Positions 6,941-11,614 of a stretch of 11,614 bases of DNA are shown in pieces (the first letter of the stretch is position 1; every line of letters begins with the position of its first letter). This stretch comes from an uncultured Flavobacterium sp. (lineage in GTDB: Bacteria > Bacteroidota > Bacteroidia > Flavobacteriales > Flavobacteriaceae). The translations under genes were made by a program, and so were the position numbers. The stretch lies in the NCBI RefSeq assembly GCF_946479975.1, contig NZ_CAMLIX010000164.1, positions 1 through 11,614 of the forward strand. The letters run 5' to 3'. The notes under the pieces are model-generated. The model searched no databases. It had not been told where the DNA came from and saw nothing but the letters and a program-made list of their open reading frames with translations.

Positions 6941-6958
6941 GAGCCGATGGCTCTTTTT
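6941..6958 (+). terminator. Triloop hairpin GAGCC-GAT-GGCTC with U-tract (copy 2 of 4)
   Basis: The 5-bp G/C-rich stem at 6941-6953 is directly followed by TTTTT, so it could end the spmAB transcript. The short stem makes it a weak terminator. It belongs to the same hairpin family as 6867, 7012 and 7125. Confidence 0.45.
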
Positions 6959-7011
6959 AATCTGAGTTATAACAGTGGTATTTGGCGCGACGTGTTTTTT
7001 TAATATGGACC

Positions 7012-7024
7012 GAGCCTACGGCTC
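7012..7024. repeat. Triloop hairpin GAGCC-TAC-GGCTC (copy 3 of 4)
   Basis: Same stem as 6867 with a different loop. It lies in the second copy of the spmAB-tail duplication. A CTAC (minus-strand GTAG) follows one base after the stem, at 7026-7029. Confidence 0.7.
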
Positions 7025-7053
7025 TCTACATTATTCAAATTTTTTACAATTGA

Positions 7054-7075
7054 CCGGATTAAAATCCGACCCTAC
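7054..7075 (-). repeat. REP-like unit 2 (minus orientation)
   Basis: Duplicate of the unit at 6909 with the outermost stem pair lost (CCGGATTAAAATCCGA on the plus strand). The minus-strand GTAG (CTAC at 7072-7075) keeps the same position. Confidence 0.7.
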
Positions 7076-7092
7076 AATATTTTATGAGTAAA

Positions 7093-7114
7093 CTGGACTG
7101 AAGTCCAGCCCTAC
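7093..7114 (-). repeat. REP-like unit 3 (minus orientation)
   Basis: CTGGACT-GA-AGTCCAG (7-bp stem, 7093-7108), then CC and CTAC, so GTAG lies two bases 5' of the stem on the minus strand. The stem sequence differs from units 1 and 2, but the GTAG position and the ACAATAT tail are conserved. Confidence 0.75.
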
Positions 7115-7124
7115 AATATGGTTT

Positions 7125-7137
7125 GAGCCGTCGGCTC
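7125..7137. repeat. Triloop hairpin GAGCC-GTC-GGCTC (copy 4 of 4)
   Basis: The stem extends to 6 bp with the flanking T7124/A7138 and is followed by TTTTTG. The order unit 3 - ACAATAT - GAGCC hairpin repeats the order seen at 6909-6953. Confidence 0.7.
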
Positions 7138-7145
7138 ATTTTTGT

Positions 7146-7158
7146 GTTCCTTTGGAAC
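7146..7158. repeat. Triloop hairpin GTTCC-TTT-GGAAC (copy 1 of 2)
   Basis: A 5-bp stem, 6 bp with the flanking T/A, and a TTT loop. The same stem occurs at 7229 with an ATA loop. Confidence 0.65.
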
Positions 7159-7164
7159 AATCAT

Positions 7165-7190
7165 GTTGTGGAACTTGATTTTAATCCATC
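7165..7190 (+). repeat. Decayed REP-like unit (plus orientation)
   Basis: TGTTGTGGAACTTG then ATTTTAATCC resembles the minus-strand reading of unit 1 (TATTGTAGAGCCGG then ATTTTAATCC) with about eight substitutions, including GTAG to GTGG and loss of the outer stem pairs. Confidence 0.45.
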
Positions 7191-7204
7191 TTTTTTTGGA
7201 TCGT

Positions 7205-7220
7205 CTGAATGTCAATTCAG
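7205..7220. repeat. Hairpin CTGAAT-GTCA-ATTCAG
   Basis: A 6-bp perfect stem with a four-base loop, without an adjacent GTAG. It appears once in the window. Confidence 0.5.
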
Positions 7221-7228
7221 AAAAAAAT

Positions 7229-7241
7229 GTTCCATAGGAAC
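7229..7241. repeat. Triloop hairpin GTTCC-ATA-GGAAC (copy 2 of 2)
   Basis: Same 5-bp stem as 7146 with a different loop. It precedes the plus-orientation GTAG unit by nine bases. Confidence 0.65.
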
Positions 7242-7250
7242 AACTATATT

Positions 7251-7272
7251 GTAGGGCTGGACTTCAGTCCAG
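7251..7272 (+). repeat. REP-like unit 4 (plus orientation, nearest the transposase)
   Basis: GTAG (7251-7254), GG, then CTGGACT-TC-AGTCCAG. It is the exact inverted copy of unit 3 and lies 68 bases before the transposase ATG, in the same orientation as that gene. Confidence 0.75.
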
Positions 7273-7340
7273 TCAAACCATTAATTATTTTATAAGATAA
7301 TTCGTATTTTTATCTAATATTAATCGATAAAAAAATAAAA

Positions 7341-7802
7341 ATGTCAAATACATTTCATCAGGTTTACATCCAAGTCGTTTTTGCAGTTAAGTATAGAGAG
7401 GCATTAATTACAGACCAATGTAAAACTGAAATATTCAGCATAATTGGGAATCTAATAAATGAAACAGGTTGTAAAACTTTAATTGTAAATGGTTTCGAAG
7501 ATCATGTTCATTGTCTTTTAGCGCTTAAGCCAACAATTTCAATTTCGGACTTAATGAAAGCAGTAAAAGGAAAATCATCAAGATATATCAACGAAAAGAA
7601 ATTGACAAAGCACAAATTCGAATGGCAAGAAGGTTACGGTGCCTTTTCTTATAGTCAATCTCAAATTGATGCGGTTTATAAATACATTTCCAATCAGGAG
7701 GAGCATCACAAAAGGCAAAGTTTTAATGACGAATATTTAAACTTTCTAAATAAATTTAAGGTTAATTACGATGAAAAATATATATTTGAAAATCTAATAT
7801 AA
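7341..7802 (+). CDS. Y1 HUH transposase of IS200/REP-associated (RAYT) type
   Basis: A 153-residue Y1_Tnp-family (PF01797) protein. The HUH metal-binding motif is His55-Val-His57 in FEDHVHCLLAL. The catalytic tyrosine is Tyr115 in YKYISNQEEHH, with Gln119 four residues later as in IS608 TnpA. WQEGYGAFSYS (95-105) is the usual family signature. These single-strand-specific enzymes nick and join next to hairpins through a 5'-phosphotyrosine link. All key residues are present and the length is full, so the protein is probably active. Only five bases separate the stop from the next gene, leaving no room for a right-end hairpin like those of true IS200 elements, while hairpin units with 5' GTAG crowd the upstream side. 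This favours a RAYT (TnpA-REP) over a mobile IS200. The Bacteroidota IS200 group is the alternative, because its proteins look very similar. Confidence 0.88.
   Translation: MSNTFHQVYIQVVFAVKYREALITDQCKTEIFSIIGNLINETGCKTLIVNGFEDHVHCLLALKPTISISDLMKAVKGKSSRYINEKKLTKHKFEWQEGYGAFSYSQSQIDAVYKYISNQEEHHKRQSFNDEYLNFLNKFKVNYDEKYIFENLI
7781..7788 (+). promoter_or_regulatory. Probable -7 box of the lipoprotein gene, inside the transposase 3' end
   Basis: TATATTTG is an exact TAnnTTTG match. It ends 19 bases before the lipoprotein ATG, so transcription would start near the transposase stop codon. No clear -33 TTG was seen. Confidence 0.45.
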
Positions 7803-7807
7803 CCACT

Positions 7808-8557
7808 ATGAAACTTGCCCCCCTCTTCTTCGTACTGCTTTTGATCGGATGCCAGAAAACAAAAACCTCAGATTCAGAAATTGCAGCTTTACCTGTTGTG
7901 CAGGAAATTGCAATGGAATCTATTGATGATTCGGCTGATGAAAAAATCATTAAAACCGATACTGTCGGAATTTATGTAAATGGAGAAGAATCTTCAAAAG
8001 ATTATATTTTAGCCAATCTGGTAGAACAACAAGCCGATAAAGACAGCATTGTAACCGTAAAATATCGATTGGATTTCTATCAGAATAAAAATAAAACGGG
8101 ATCATCAAAAATTACTATTAAAGGTTTTGAAAAAGGTTCAGACTGGATGGCTTCATACGGATTAACATCTGAAACTTCTAAAAATTCGCCTTTTATACAT
8201 GTTTCGGTCGGATATCCTGCATGCGGTTACACACACGATAATTACTTATATCATTTAAAAAACAACAGCTTACAGCTTGTTCACCAATGGAATACAATGT
8301 CTGACAGCGGTTGGGGAAGCTGGGTAGAAATTGTAAATCCGTCAAAAAATTCAGATCCTAAATCCTTTTATTGCAAAACTGTTGCATTTGTACCCGCAGA
8401 TGAAGATGATAATCAAGACATGGGAATCTTAACTCACTCTGATTCCATTTCTTTTGAATTAAAAGGAAATCAATGGAGCAAGAAATTACTTTCTGCAAAA
8501 GACAAACCGTACTTTCAAAAAAAGATGACTTTTGACCAATTTAACAGTCAAGAATAA
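7808..8557 (+). CDS. Putative lipoprotein of unknown function
   Basis: A 249-residue protein with a short type II signal peptide: Lys2, a hydrophobic run and the lipobox LIGC, so cleavage would leave Cys15 as the lipidated N-terminus, followed by QKTKTSDSE. No Asp sits at +2; the Bacteroidota rule for surface export looks for acidic residues slightly downstream, and Asp22 and Glu24 occur. The mature part is soluble, with two further cysteines (139 and 189) that might pair. Notable stretches are a Trp-rich segment (HQWNTMSDSGWGSWVEIV, about 159-176) and VSVGYPACGYTHDNYLYHL (132-150). No family was recognised. The start lies five bases after the transposase stop, but a promoter box within the transposase 3' end suggests separate transcription. 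Confidence 0.8.
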   Translation: MKLAPLFFVLLLIGCQKTKTSDSEIAALPVVQEIAMESIDDSADEKIIKTDTVGIYVNGEESSKDYILANLVEQQADKDSIVTVKYRLDFYQNKNKTGSSKITIKGFEKGSDWMASYGLTSETSKNSPFIHVSVGYPACGYTHDNYLYHLKNNSLQLVHQWNTMSDSGWGSWVEIVNPSKNSDPKSFYCKTVAFVPADEDDNQDMGILTHSDSISFELKGNQWSKKLLSAKDKPYFQKKMTFDQFNSQE

Positions 8558-8604
8558 ACTCTTACAACATCCTTATTCAAACTCTTTCTAAAATAAATTC
8601 TTTC

Positions 8605-8612
8605 TAAATTTG
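8605..8612 (+). promoter_or_regulatory. Probable -7 promoter box of the fumarase gene
   Basis: TAAATTTG matches TAnnTTTG exactly and lies 16 bases before the ATG, after the lipoprotein stop. The resulting leader would be only about 10 bases. No -33 element was identified. Confidence 0.55.
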
Positions 8613-8628
8613 TAAAAAAAACAAAGCA

Positions 8629-10233
8629 ATGATTGATTTTATATACCAAGATCCTTATCCGATCTTAAAGGATGATACACAGTATCGCAAAATCACCTCA
8701 GATTTTGTAAAAGTGGAACAATTTGGAGAACGAGAAGTTTTAACCGTTGATCCAAAAGGTTTAGAATTATTAGCAGAAGAAGCATTAACCGATGTTTCGT
8801 TTATGCTGAGAACGAGTCATTTGCAAAAACTTAGAAAAATCCTTGACGATCCAGAAGCTACAGATAACGATCGTTTCGTTGCGTACAATTTGCTTCAAAA
8901 TGCATCTGTTGCTGCCGAAGGTCAGCTGCCAAGCTGTCAAGATACTGGAACGGCAATTGTAATGGCAAAGAAAGGCGAAAGCATTTTTACAGGTGTTGAT
9001 GATGCAGAATGGTTAAGCCGCGGGATTTTTAATACCTACCAAAAAAGAAACTTACGTTATTCGCAGATTGTTCCGATTTCGATGTTTGAAGAAAAAAATT
9101 CAGGATCAAATCTTCCGGCGCAAATTGATATTTACGCTAAAAAAGGAACTTCTTACGACTTTTTGTTCATGGCAAAAGGTGGAGGATCTGCAAACAAAAC
9201 GTATTTATACCAACAGACAAAATCGTTGTTGAATGAAAAATCTTTGGATGAATTCATTCGCACGAAAATCAAAGATTTAGGAACTTCTGCTTGTCCTCCA
9301 TACCATCTTGCTTTGGTAATTGGCGGAACATCAGCGGAAGCGAACTTAAGCGCTGTTAAAAAAGCATCTGCAGGATATTACGACCATCTTCCGACTTCAG
9401 GAAATATGTCTGGTCAGGCTTTCCGTGATTTTGAATGGGAAGAAAGAGTTCAGAAAATCTGCCAGGAAAGTGCCATTGGAGCGCAGTTTGGAGGAAAATA
9501 TTTCACACATGATGTTCGCGTGATTCGTTTGCCTCGTCACGCGGCTTCTTGTCCAGTTGGATTGGGCGTTTCTTGTTCTGCTGATAGAAATATCAAAGGA
9601 AAAATTACGAAAGACGGAATCTTCGTTGAGCAGTTAGAAGTAAATCCAAAACAGTTTTTACCAGAAACAGCGCCACATTTGGAAGCACCTGTAGAAATTG
9701 ATTTAGATCAGCCAATGGCGGATATTTTAGCAAAATTATCTCAATATCCAGTTAAAACGCGTTTAAAACTAAACGGAACTGTAATTGTTGCGAGAGATAT
9801 TGCTCACGCAAAAATCAAAGAAATGTTAGACGCTGGAAAACCAATGCCAGAATATTTCAAAAATCATCCTGTTTATTACGCTGGTCCTGCAAAAACGCCA
9901 GACGGAATGGCTTCGGGAAGTTTTGGACCAACTACTGCGGGTCGTATGGATGTTTATGTAGATGAATTCCAGAAAAATGGCGGAAGCATGATTATGCTTG
10001 CGAAAGGAAACCGTACGAAACAAGTAACTGATGCCTGCAACAAATACGGCGGATTCTATCTGGGTTCGATCGGAGGTCCGGCGGCAATTCTAGCTCAAGA
10101 CAACATTCTAAAAGTTGAAGTGGTTGATTTTGAAGAATTAGGAATGGAAGCGGTTCGTAAAATCACCGTGAAAGACTTCCCTGCATTTATCATTACAGAT
10201 GATAAAGGAAATGATTTCTTTGCTAATTTATAG
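8629..10233 (+). CDS. Fumarate hydratase class I (iron-sulfur fumarase)
   Basis: A 534-residue enzyme that hydrates fumarate to L-malate in the TCA cycle, in the cytoplasm. It is a full-length fused class I fumarase, with an N-terminal Fe-S domain and a C-terminal Fumerase_C domain in one chain (E. coli FumA is 548 residues). The three cysteines that hold the oxygen-sensitive [4Fe-4S] cluster are Cys103 (SCQDTGTA), Cys222 (SACPPYH) and Cys316 (VSCSADRN); the spacing matches FumA Cys105/224/318 with a constant shift of two. Cys308 (ASCPVG) is also conserved in the family. The C-terminal domain carries the signature [11 protein letters not shown] (about 425-435), which provides substrate-binding residues, and the GSIGGPAA segment (about 482-489). 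It appears monocistronic, with its own promoter box and a strong terminator. The E. coli names fumA/fumB mark paralogues, so no specific symbol is assigned. Confidence 0.95.
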   Translation: MIDFIYQDPYPILKDDTQYRKITSDFVKVEQFGEREVLTVDPKGLELLAEEALTDVSFMLRTSHLQKLRKILDDPEATDNDRFVAYNLLQNASVAAEGQLPSCQDTGTAIVMAKKGESIFTGVDDAEWLSRGIFNTYQKRNLRYSQIVPISMFEEKNSGSNLPAQIDIYAKKGTSYDFLFMAKGGGSANKTYLYQQTKSLLNEKSLDEFIRTKIKDLGTSACPPYHLALVIGGTSAEANLSAVKKASAGYYDHLPTSGNMSGQAFRDFEWEERVQKICQESAIGAQFGGKYFTHDVRVIRLPRHAASCPVGLGVSCSADRNIKGKITKDGIFVEQLEVNPKQFLPETAPHLEAPVEIDLDQPMADILAKLSQYPVKTRLKLNGTVIVARDIAHAKIKEMLDAGKPMPEYFKNHPVYYAGPAKTPDGMASGSFGPTTAGRMDVYVDEFQKNGGSMIMLAKGNRTKQVTDACNKYGGFYLGSIGGPAAILAQDNILKVEVVDFEELGMEAVRKITVKDFPAFIITDDKGNDFFANL

Positions 10234-10240
10234 GGTTTTG

Positions 10241-10264
10241 CCACAAAGTCACAAAGACACAAAG
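10241..10264 (+). repeat. Tandem 8-nt-period repeat, NCACAAAG x3
   Basis: CCACAAAG-TCACAAAG-ACACAAAG, three contiguous octamers that differ only in the first base, starting seven bases after the fumarase stop. They face a related minus-strand array at 10330-10353 across the terminator. Confidence 0.8.
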
Positions 10265-10278
10265 TTTTTTATAATTAA

Positions 10279-10312
10279 AAGCCACCTCAATTCAAGGTGG
10301 CTTATTTTTTTT
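10279..10312 (+). terminator. Rho-independent terminator of fumarase
   Basis: The 9-bp perfect stem AAGCCACCT (10279-10287) / AGGTGGCTT (10295-10303) has a 7-base loop and is followed by A and eight T. On the minus strand the hairpin is followed by TTTTAATT, so it may also act weakly on the converging PAS-protein transcript. Confidence 0.88.
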
Positions 10313-10329
10313 CTTCTTTTCAAAAATAT

Positions 10330-10353
10330 CTTCGTGACTTAGCGCCTTCGTGG
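10330..10353 (-). repeat. Tandem 8-nt-period repeat on the minus strand, x3
   Basis: Read on the minus strand: CCACGAAG-GCGCTAAG-TCACGAAG. It joins the CACGAAG and GCTAAG variants seen at 3391 and 4140 in one array and is the inverted counterpart of 10241-10264. It lies nine bases beyond the PAS-gene stop. Confidence 0.75.
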
Positions 10354-10362
10354 CAAAAAAAA

Positions 10363-10863
10363 CTAAGCACTTAAATCCTGCTTTTCAAAAGCTATAAAAT
10401 GCGATACTTCTCCATTTAAATTATAAATTGGCGAACCTTCGATTTTGCATTTATAAGTATTTCCGTTTTTTCGATAGTTTTCAAGCGTTTTTTCAAAAGA
10501 AATCTTGTTTTTTACGGCCTCACTAATTTCTTTTAAATCTTTCTTAGAAGTTGCAGGGCCTTGAAACATTCTCGGGGTATTTCCTAGAACTTCTTCCTGT
10601 TTATAACCCGTCATTTTTTTTATGCCGCTTGACGCAAAAACTATTTTCAAATTTAAATCGGTAATTACGACAACTTCTTCTTTGATTCTTTCGCGAATAT
10701 TTAGTTTTTTTTCGTCCCAAGTAAACTGATTCGAAATTTCGTTGACCTTTTCTAAATCTTCACTTAAAGCTTTTAGTTCATTTATATATTCATGATGAAA
10801 GTCCCAAGATAATATTGGAACTGTATTTCGCTGAAAAAAATTATCAGAGCTTTTATTTTTCAT
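10363..10863 (-). CDS. Stand-alone PAS domain protein (LOV-like, photoactive Cys absent)
   Basis: A 166-residue soluble protein. The N-terminal 60 residues are charged and probably helical (a likely coiled coil near 27-46, YINELKALSEDLEKVNEI). One PAS domain follows: IKEEVVVITDLNLKIVFAS (60-78), MTGYKQEEVLGNTPRMFQG (84-102) and FEKTLENYRKNGNTYKCKI to FIAFEKQ (123-162). The segment GNTPRMFQG aligns with the LOV motif GxNCRFLQG, but the flavin-adduct cysteine is Pro97, and the second flavin-binding region (YRKNGNTYKCKI) lacks the usual Asn. It belongs with PAS_9-type domains and LOV photochemistry is not expected. There is no output domain (no kinase, GGDEF or HTH), so it must act through a partner or by dimerising. 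Its promoter box at 10907-10900 lies in the gap behind the Pol IV gene. Ligand and partner are unknown. Confidence 0.85.
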   Translation of the reverse strand: MKNKSSDNFFQRNTVPILSWDFHHEYINELKALSEDLEKVNEISNQFTWDEKKLNIRERIKEEVVVITDLNLKIVFASSGIKKMTGYKQEEVLGNTPRMFQGPATSKKDLKEISEAVKNKISFEKTLENYRKNGNTYKCKIEGSPIYNLNGEVSHFIAFEKQDLSA

Positions 10864-10899
10864 GTAAAAAATAGTTTAAATGATCAATAAGTCTTTATT

Positions 10900-10907
10900 C
10901 AAAGATA
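10900..10907 (-). promoter_or_regulatory. Probable -7 promoter box of the PAS protein gene
   Basis: Minus-strand TATCTTTG (plus CAAAGATA) matches TAnnTTTG exactly. It lies 36 bases upstream of the ATG at 10863 and just after the Pol IV stop, so the PAS gene can be transcribed independently. A TTTG lies 25 bases further upstream, longer than the usual -33/-7 spacing. Confidence 0.5.
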
Positions 10908-10924
10908 AAGCAAAAATCTCGCTA

Positions 10925-11614
10925 TTAGCTATCAAAGGTCTCATTTTTATTGGAGAAAGTGTGATCAAAATGTAATTTTAACTGAACCACGACCGCTTTC
11001 TTAATTTCATTATTCAAGTTACTTAGCGAAATTCCAAGTAATCGAACAGAATCTTTCATTTTTTCCTGATACAATAATTCCTTAATATTTTCCATAATCA
11101 GTTTTTTATCCGAAATAAAATAAGGAAGTGTTTTACTTCGAGTCTGCTGTGTAAAGTCGCTGTATTTTATTTTTAATGTGATCGTTTTTCCCGAAAGCTT
11201 ATGGCGTTCGAGTCGTTTTTCTAAAGAAACAGCGATTCTTTCCAACTGTTCGATCATAAAAATCTCAGAGGAAAGATTGACATCAAAAGTATGTTCTGCT
11301 GCGACAGATTTTGTAATTCGGGATGATTTTACTTCACTGTTGTGAATGCCTCGAACGACATGATAATAAAAGGCGCCTGATTTCCCGAAGTGTTTTTCCA
11401 GAAATTCTAATGATTTGCTTTTTAAATCTGTTCCCGTAAAAATGCCAAGCTGATACATTTTTTCTGTCGTAACTTTTCCAACTCCATAGAATTTTCGAAT
11501 TGGCAGATCTTCCAGAAAAGCTTCTACTTCATCTGGATTTACGGTTTTTTGTCCGTTTGGTTTATTGTAATCACTGGCAATTTTAGCCACAAATTTATTG
11601 ACTGAAATTCCTGC
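10925..11614 (-). CDS. dinB: DNA polymerase IV (Y-family), C-terminal part; 5' end outside window
   Basis: The frame is open to the right edge, giving 229 residues. The sequence before the apparent start at 11590 (a GTG codon) reads AGISVNKF and continues into VAKIASDYNKPNG, the conserved end of the Y-family palm domain, so the gene starts outside the window and the catalytic DE motif is not visible. Next come the thumb with a helix-hairpin-helix (FYGVGKVTTEKMYQLGI) and the little-finger domain starting near SVAAEHTFDVN. Near the C-terminus QLKLHF matches the hexapeptide beta-clamp binding consensus QLxLxF, as expected for Pol IV. The enzyme performs error-prone translesion synthesis across alkylated and other damaged bases. 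The PAS gene lies 61 bases downstream on the same strand. Confidence 0.93.
   Translation of the reverse strand, partial: AGISVNKFVAKIASDYNKPNGQKTVNPDEVEAFLEDLPIRKFYGVGKVTTEKMYQLGIFTGTDLKSKSLEFLEKHFGKSGAFYYHVVRGIHNSEVKSSRITKSVAAEHTFDVNLSSEIFMIEQLERIAVSLEKRLERHKLSGKTITLKIKYSDFTQQTRSKTLPYFISDKKLIMENIKELLYQEKMKDSVRLLGISLSNLNNEIKKAVVVQLKLHFDHTFSNKNETFDS

Larger units (their letters stand above)
6835..7088 (+). repeat. Imperfect direct duplication including the spmAB 3' end
   Basis: Positions 6835-6943 and about 6981-7088 align almost end to end with an offset of 145-146 bases. The first copy starts inside the last codons of spmAB (TTTGTGGCGACTTGG, stop, TATGAACC); the second reads TTTGGCGCGACGTG, then TTTTTTTAATATGGACC. 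Both continue through a GAGCC triloop hairpin, ACATTATT, an A/T stretch, the CCGGATTAAAATCCG hairpin and TACAATATTTTATGAG. The second copy is non-coding. Confidence 0.8.
7092..7273. repeat. 28-bp inverted repeat pair (BIME-like)
   Basis: Positions 7092-7119 and 7246-7273 are exact reverse complements over 28 bases. Each arm is itself a GTAG-type hairpin unit. The 126 bases between them hold one GAGCC and two GTTCC hairpins, a CTGAAT hairpin and a decayed unit. Paired, oppositely oriented REPs of this kind are known as BIMEs in enterobacteria. Confidence 0.85.
6859..7340. other. Hairpin-rich non-coding region between spmAB and the Y1 transposase
   Basis: No credible gene was found in these 482 bases. 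They hold at least eleven short hairpins of three kinds: GTAG-preceded 7-bp-stem units (6909, 7054, 7093, 7251; decayed copy 7165), GAGCC-NNN-GGCTC triloops (6867, 6941, 7012, 7125) and GTTCC-NNN-GGAAC triloops (7146, 7229), plus a CTGAAT/ATTCAG hairpin at 7205. The first and last 30-60 bases hold the spmAB tail duplication and the A/T-rich leader of the transposase gene. No clear TAnnTTTG promoter was seen before the transposase; TATTTTTA at 7305-7312 is a weak candidate. Confidence 0.8.

Noticed and set aside
6859..7300. Hairpin array as a CRISPR array or integron attC sites
   Set aside because: Repeats are 13-22 bases, in both orientations, irregularly spaced and without unique spacers of constant length; no cas or integrase genes nearby, and no attC core sites recognised.
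7246..7802. Complete IS200-type insertion sequence
   Set aside because: No right-end hairpin fits between the transposase stop and the lipoprotein start, and no defined left boundary was found.
10363..10863. Blue-light LOV photoreceptor
   Set aside because: The required cysteine is Pro and the Asn residues that hold FMN are not evident.
11588..11590. GTG at 11590 as the true start of the Pol IV gene
   Set aside because: The frame continues to the window edge with AGISVNKF, which is conserved Y-family palm sequence, so the codon is internal.

Overview
The window looks like the chromosome of a member of Bacteroidota, most likely the genus Flavobacterium. The sequence is AT-rich, starts lack a clear Shine-Dalgarno sequence, and several genes are preceded by the Bacteroidota -7 promoter box TAnnTTTG (best cases at 1844, 7781 and 8605 on the plus strand and at 10907-10900 on the minus strand). 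The gene families present (membrane-anchored M28 peptidase, fused SpmA-SpmB protein, class I fumarase) also fit. The genus is inferred from overall impression, not from a database search.

Layout, left to right on the plus strand: the 3' part of a large M28 membrane peptidase gene (1-1781) closed by a strong terminator; a YeeZ-like NAD(P)-binding epimerase-family gene (1877-2722); a run of three genome-maintenance genes, namely O6-alkylguanine-DNA methyltransferase (2824-3300), a DEDD 3'-5' exonuclease (3426-4139) and an AlkZ/YcaQ-like winged-helix DNA glycosylase homologue (4226-5299); a fused SpmA/SpmB membrane protein (5419-6858); a 480-bp non-coding region crowded with short hairpins; a HUH (Y1) REP-associated-type transposase (7341-7802); a small lipoprotein (7808-8557); and class I fumarase (8629-10233). 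On the minus strand follow a stand-alone PAS protein (10363-10863) and the 3' part of the DNA polymerase IV gene (10925 to the right edge).

The most interesting part is 6830-7802. The intergenic region holds at least four hairpin units that all carry the tetranucleotide GTAG two bases 5' of the stem, three on the minus strand and one on the plus strand, plus a decayed fifth. This is the architecture of REP elements recognised by REP-associated tyrosine transposases (RAYTs), and a Y1 HUH protein gene lies directly beside the array. Two further hairpin families (GAGCC-triloop-GGCTC, four copies; GTTCC-triloop-GGAAC, two copies) are interleaved, and about 110 bp that includes the last codons of the spmAB gene has been duplicated 145 bp downstream.

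A second layer of structure lies in the other intergenic gaps. Four of these short arrays have an exact 8-nt period (variants of NNNCTAAG, NCACAAAG and NCACGAAT/G), and two gaps share an identical 28-bp AT-rich element, one copy upstream of the methyltransferase and the other directly upstream of the AlkZ-like gene. Two repair proteins (methyltransferase and Pol IV) end in or near sequences that resemble beta sliding-clamp binding motifs.
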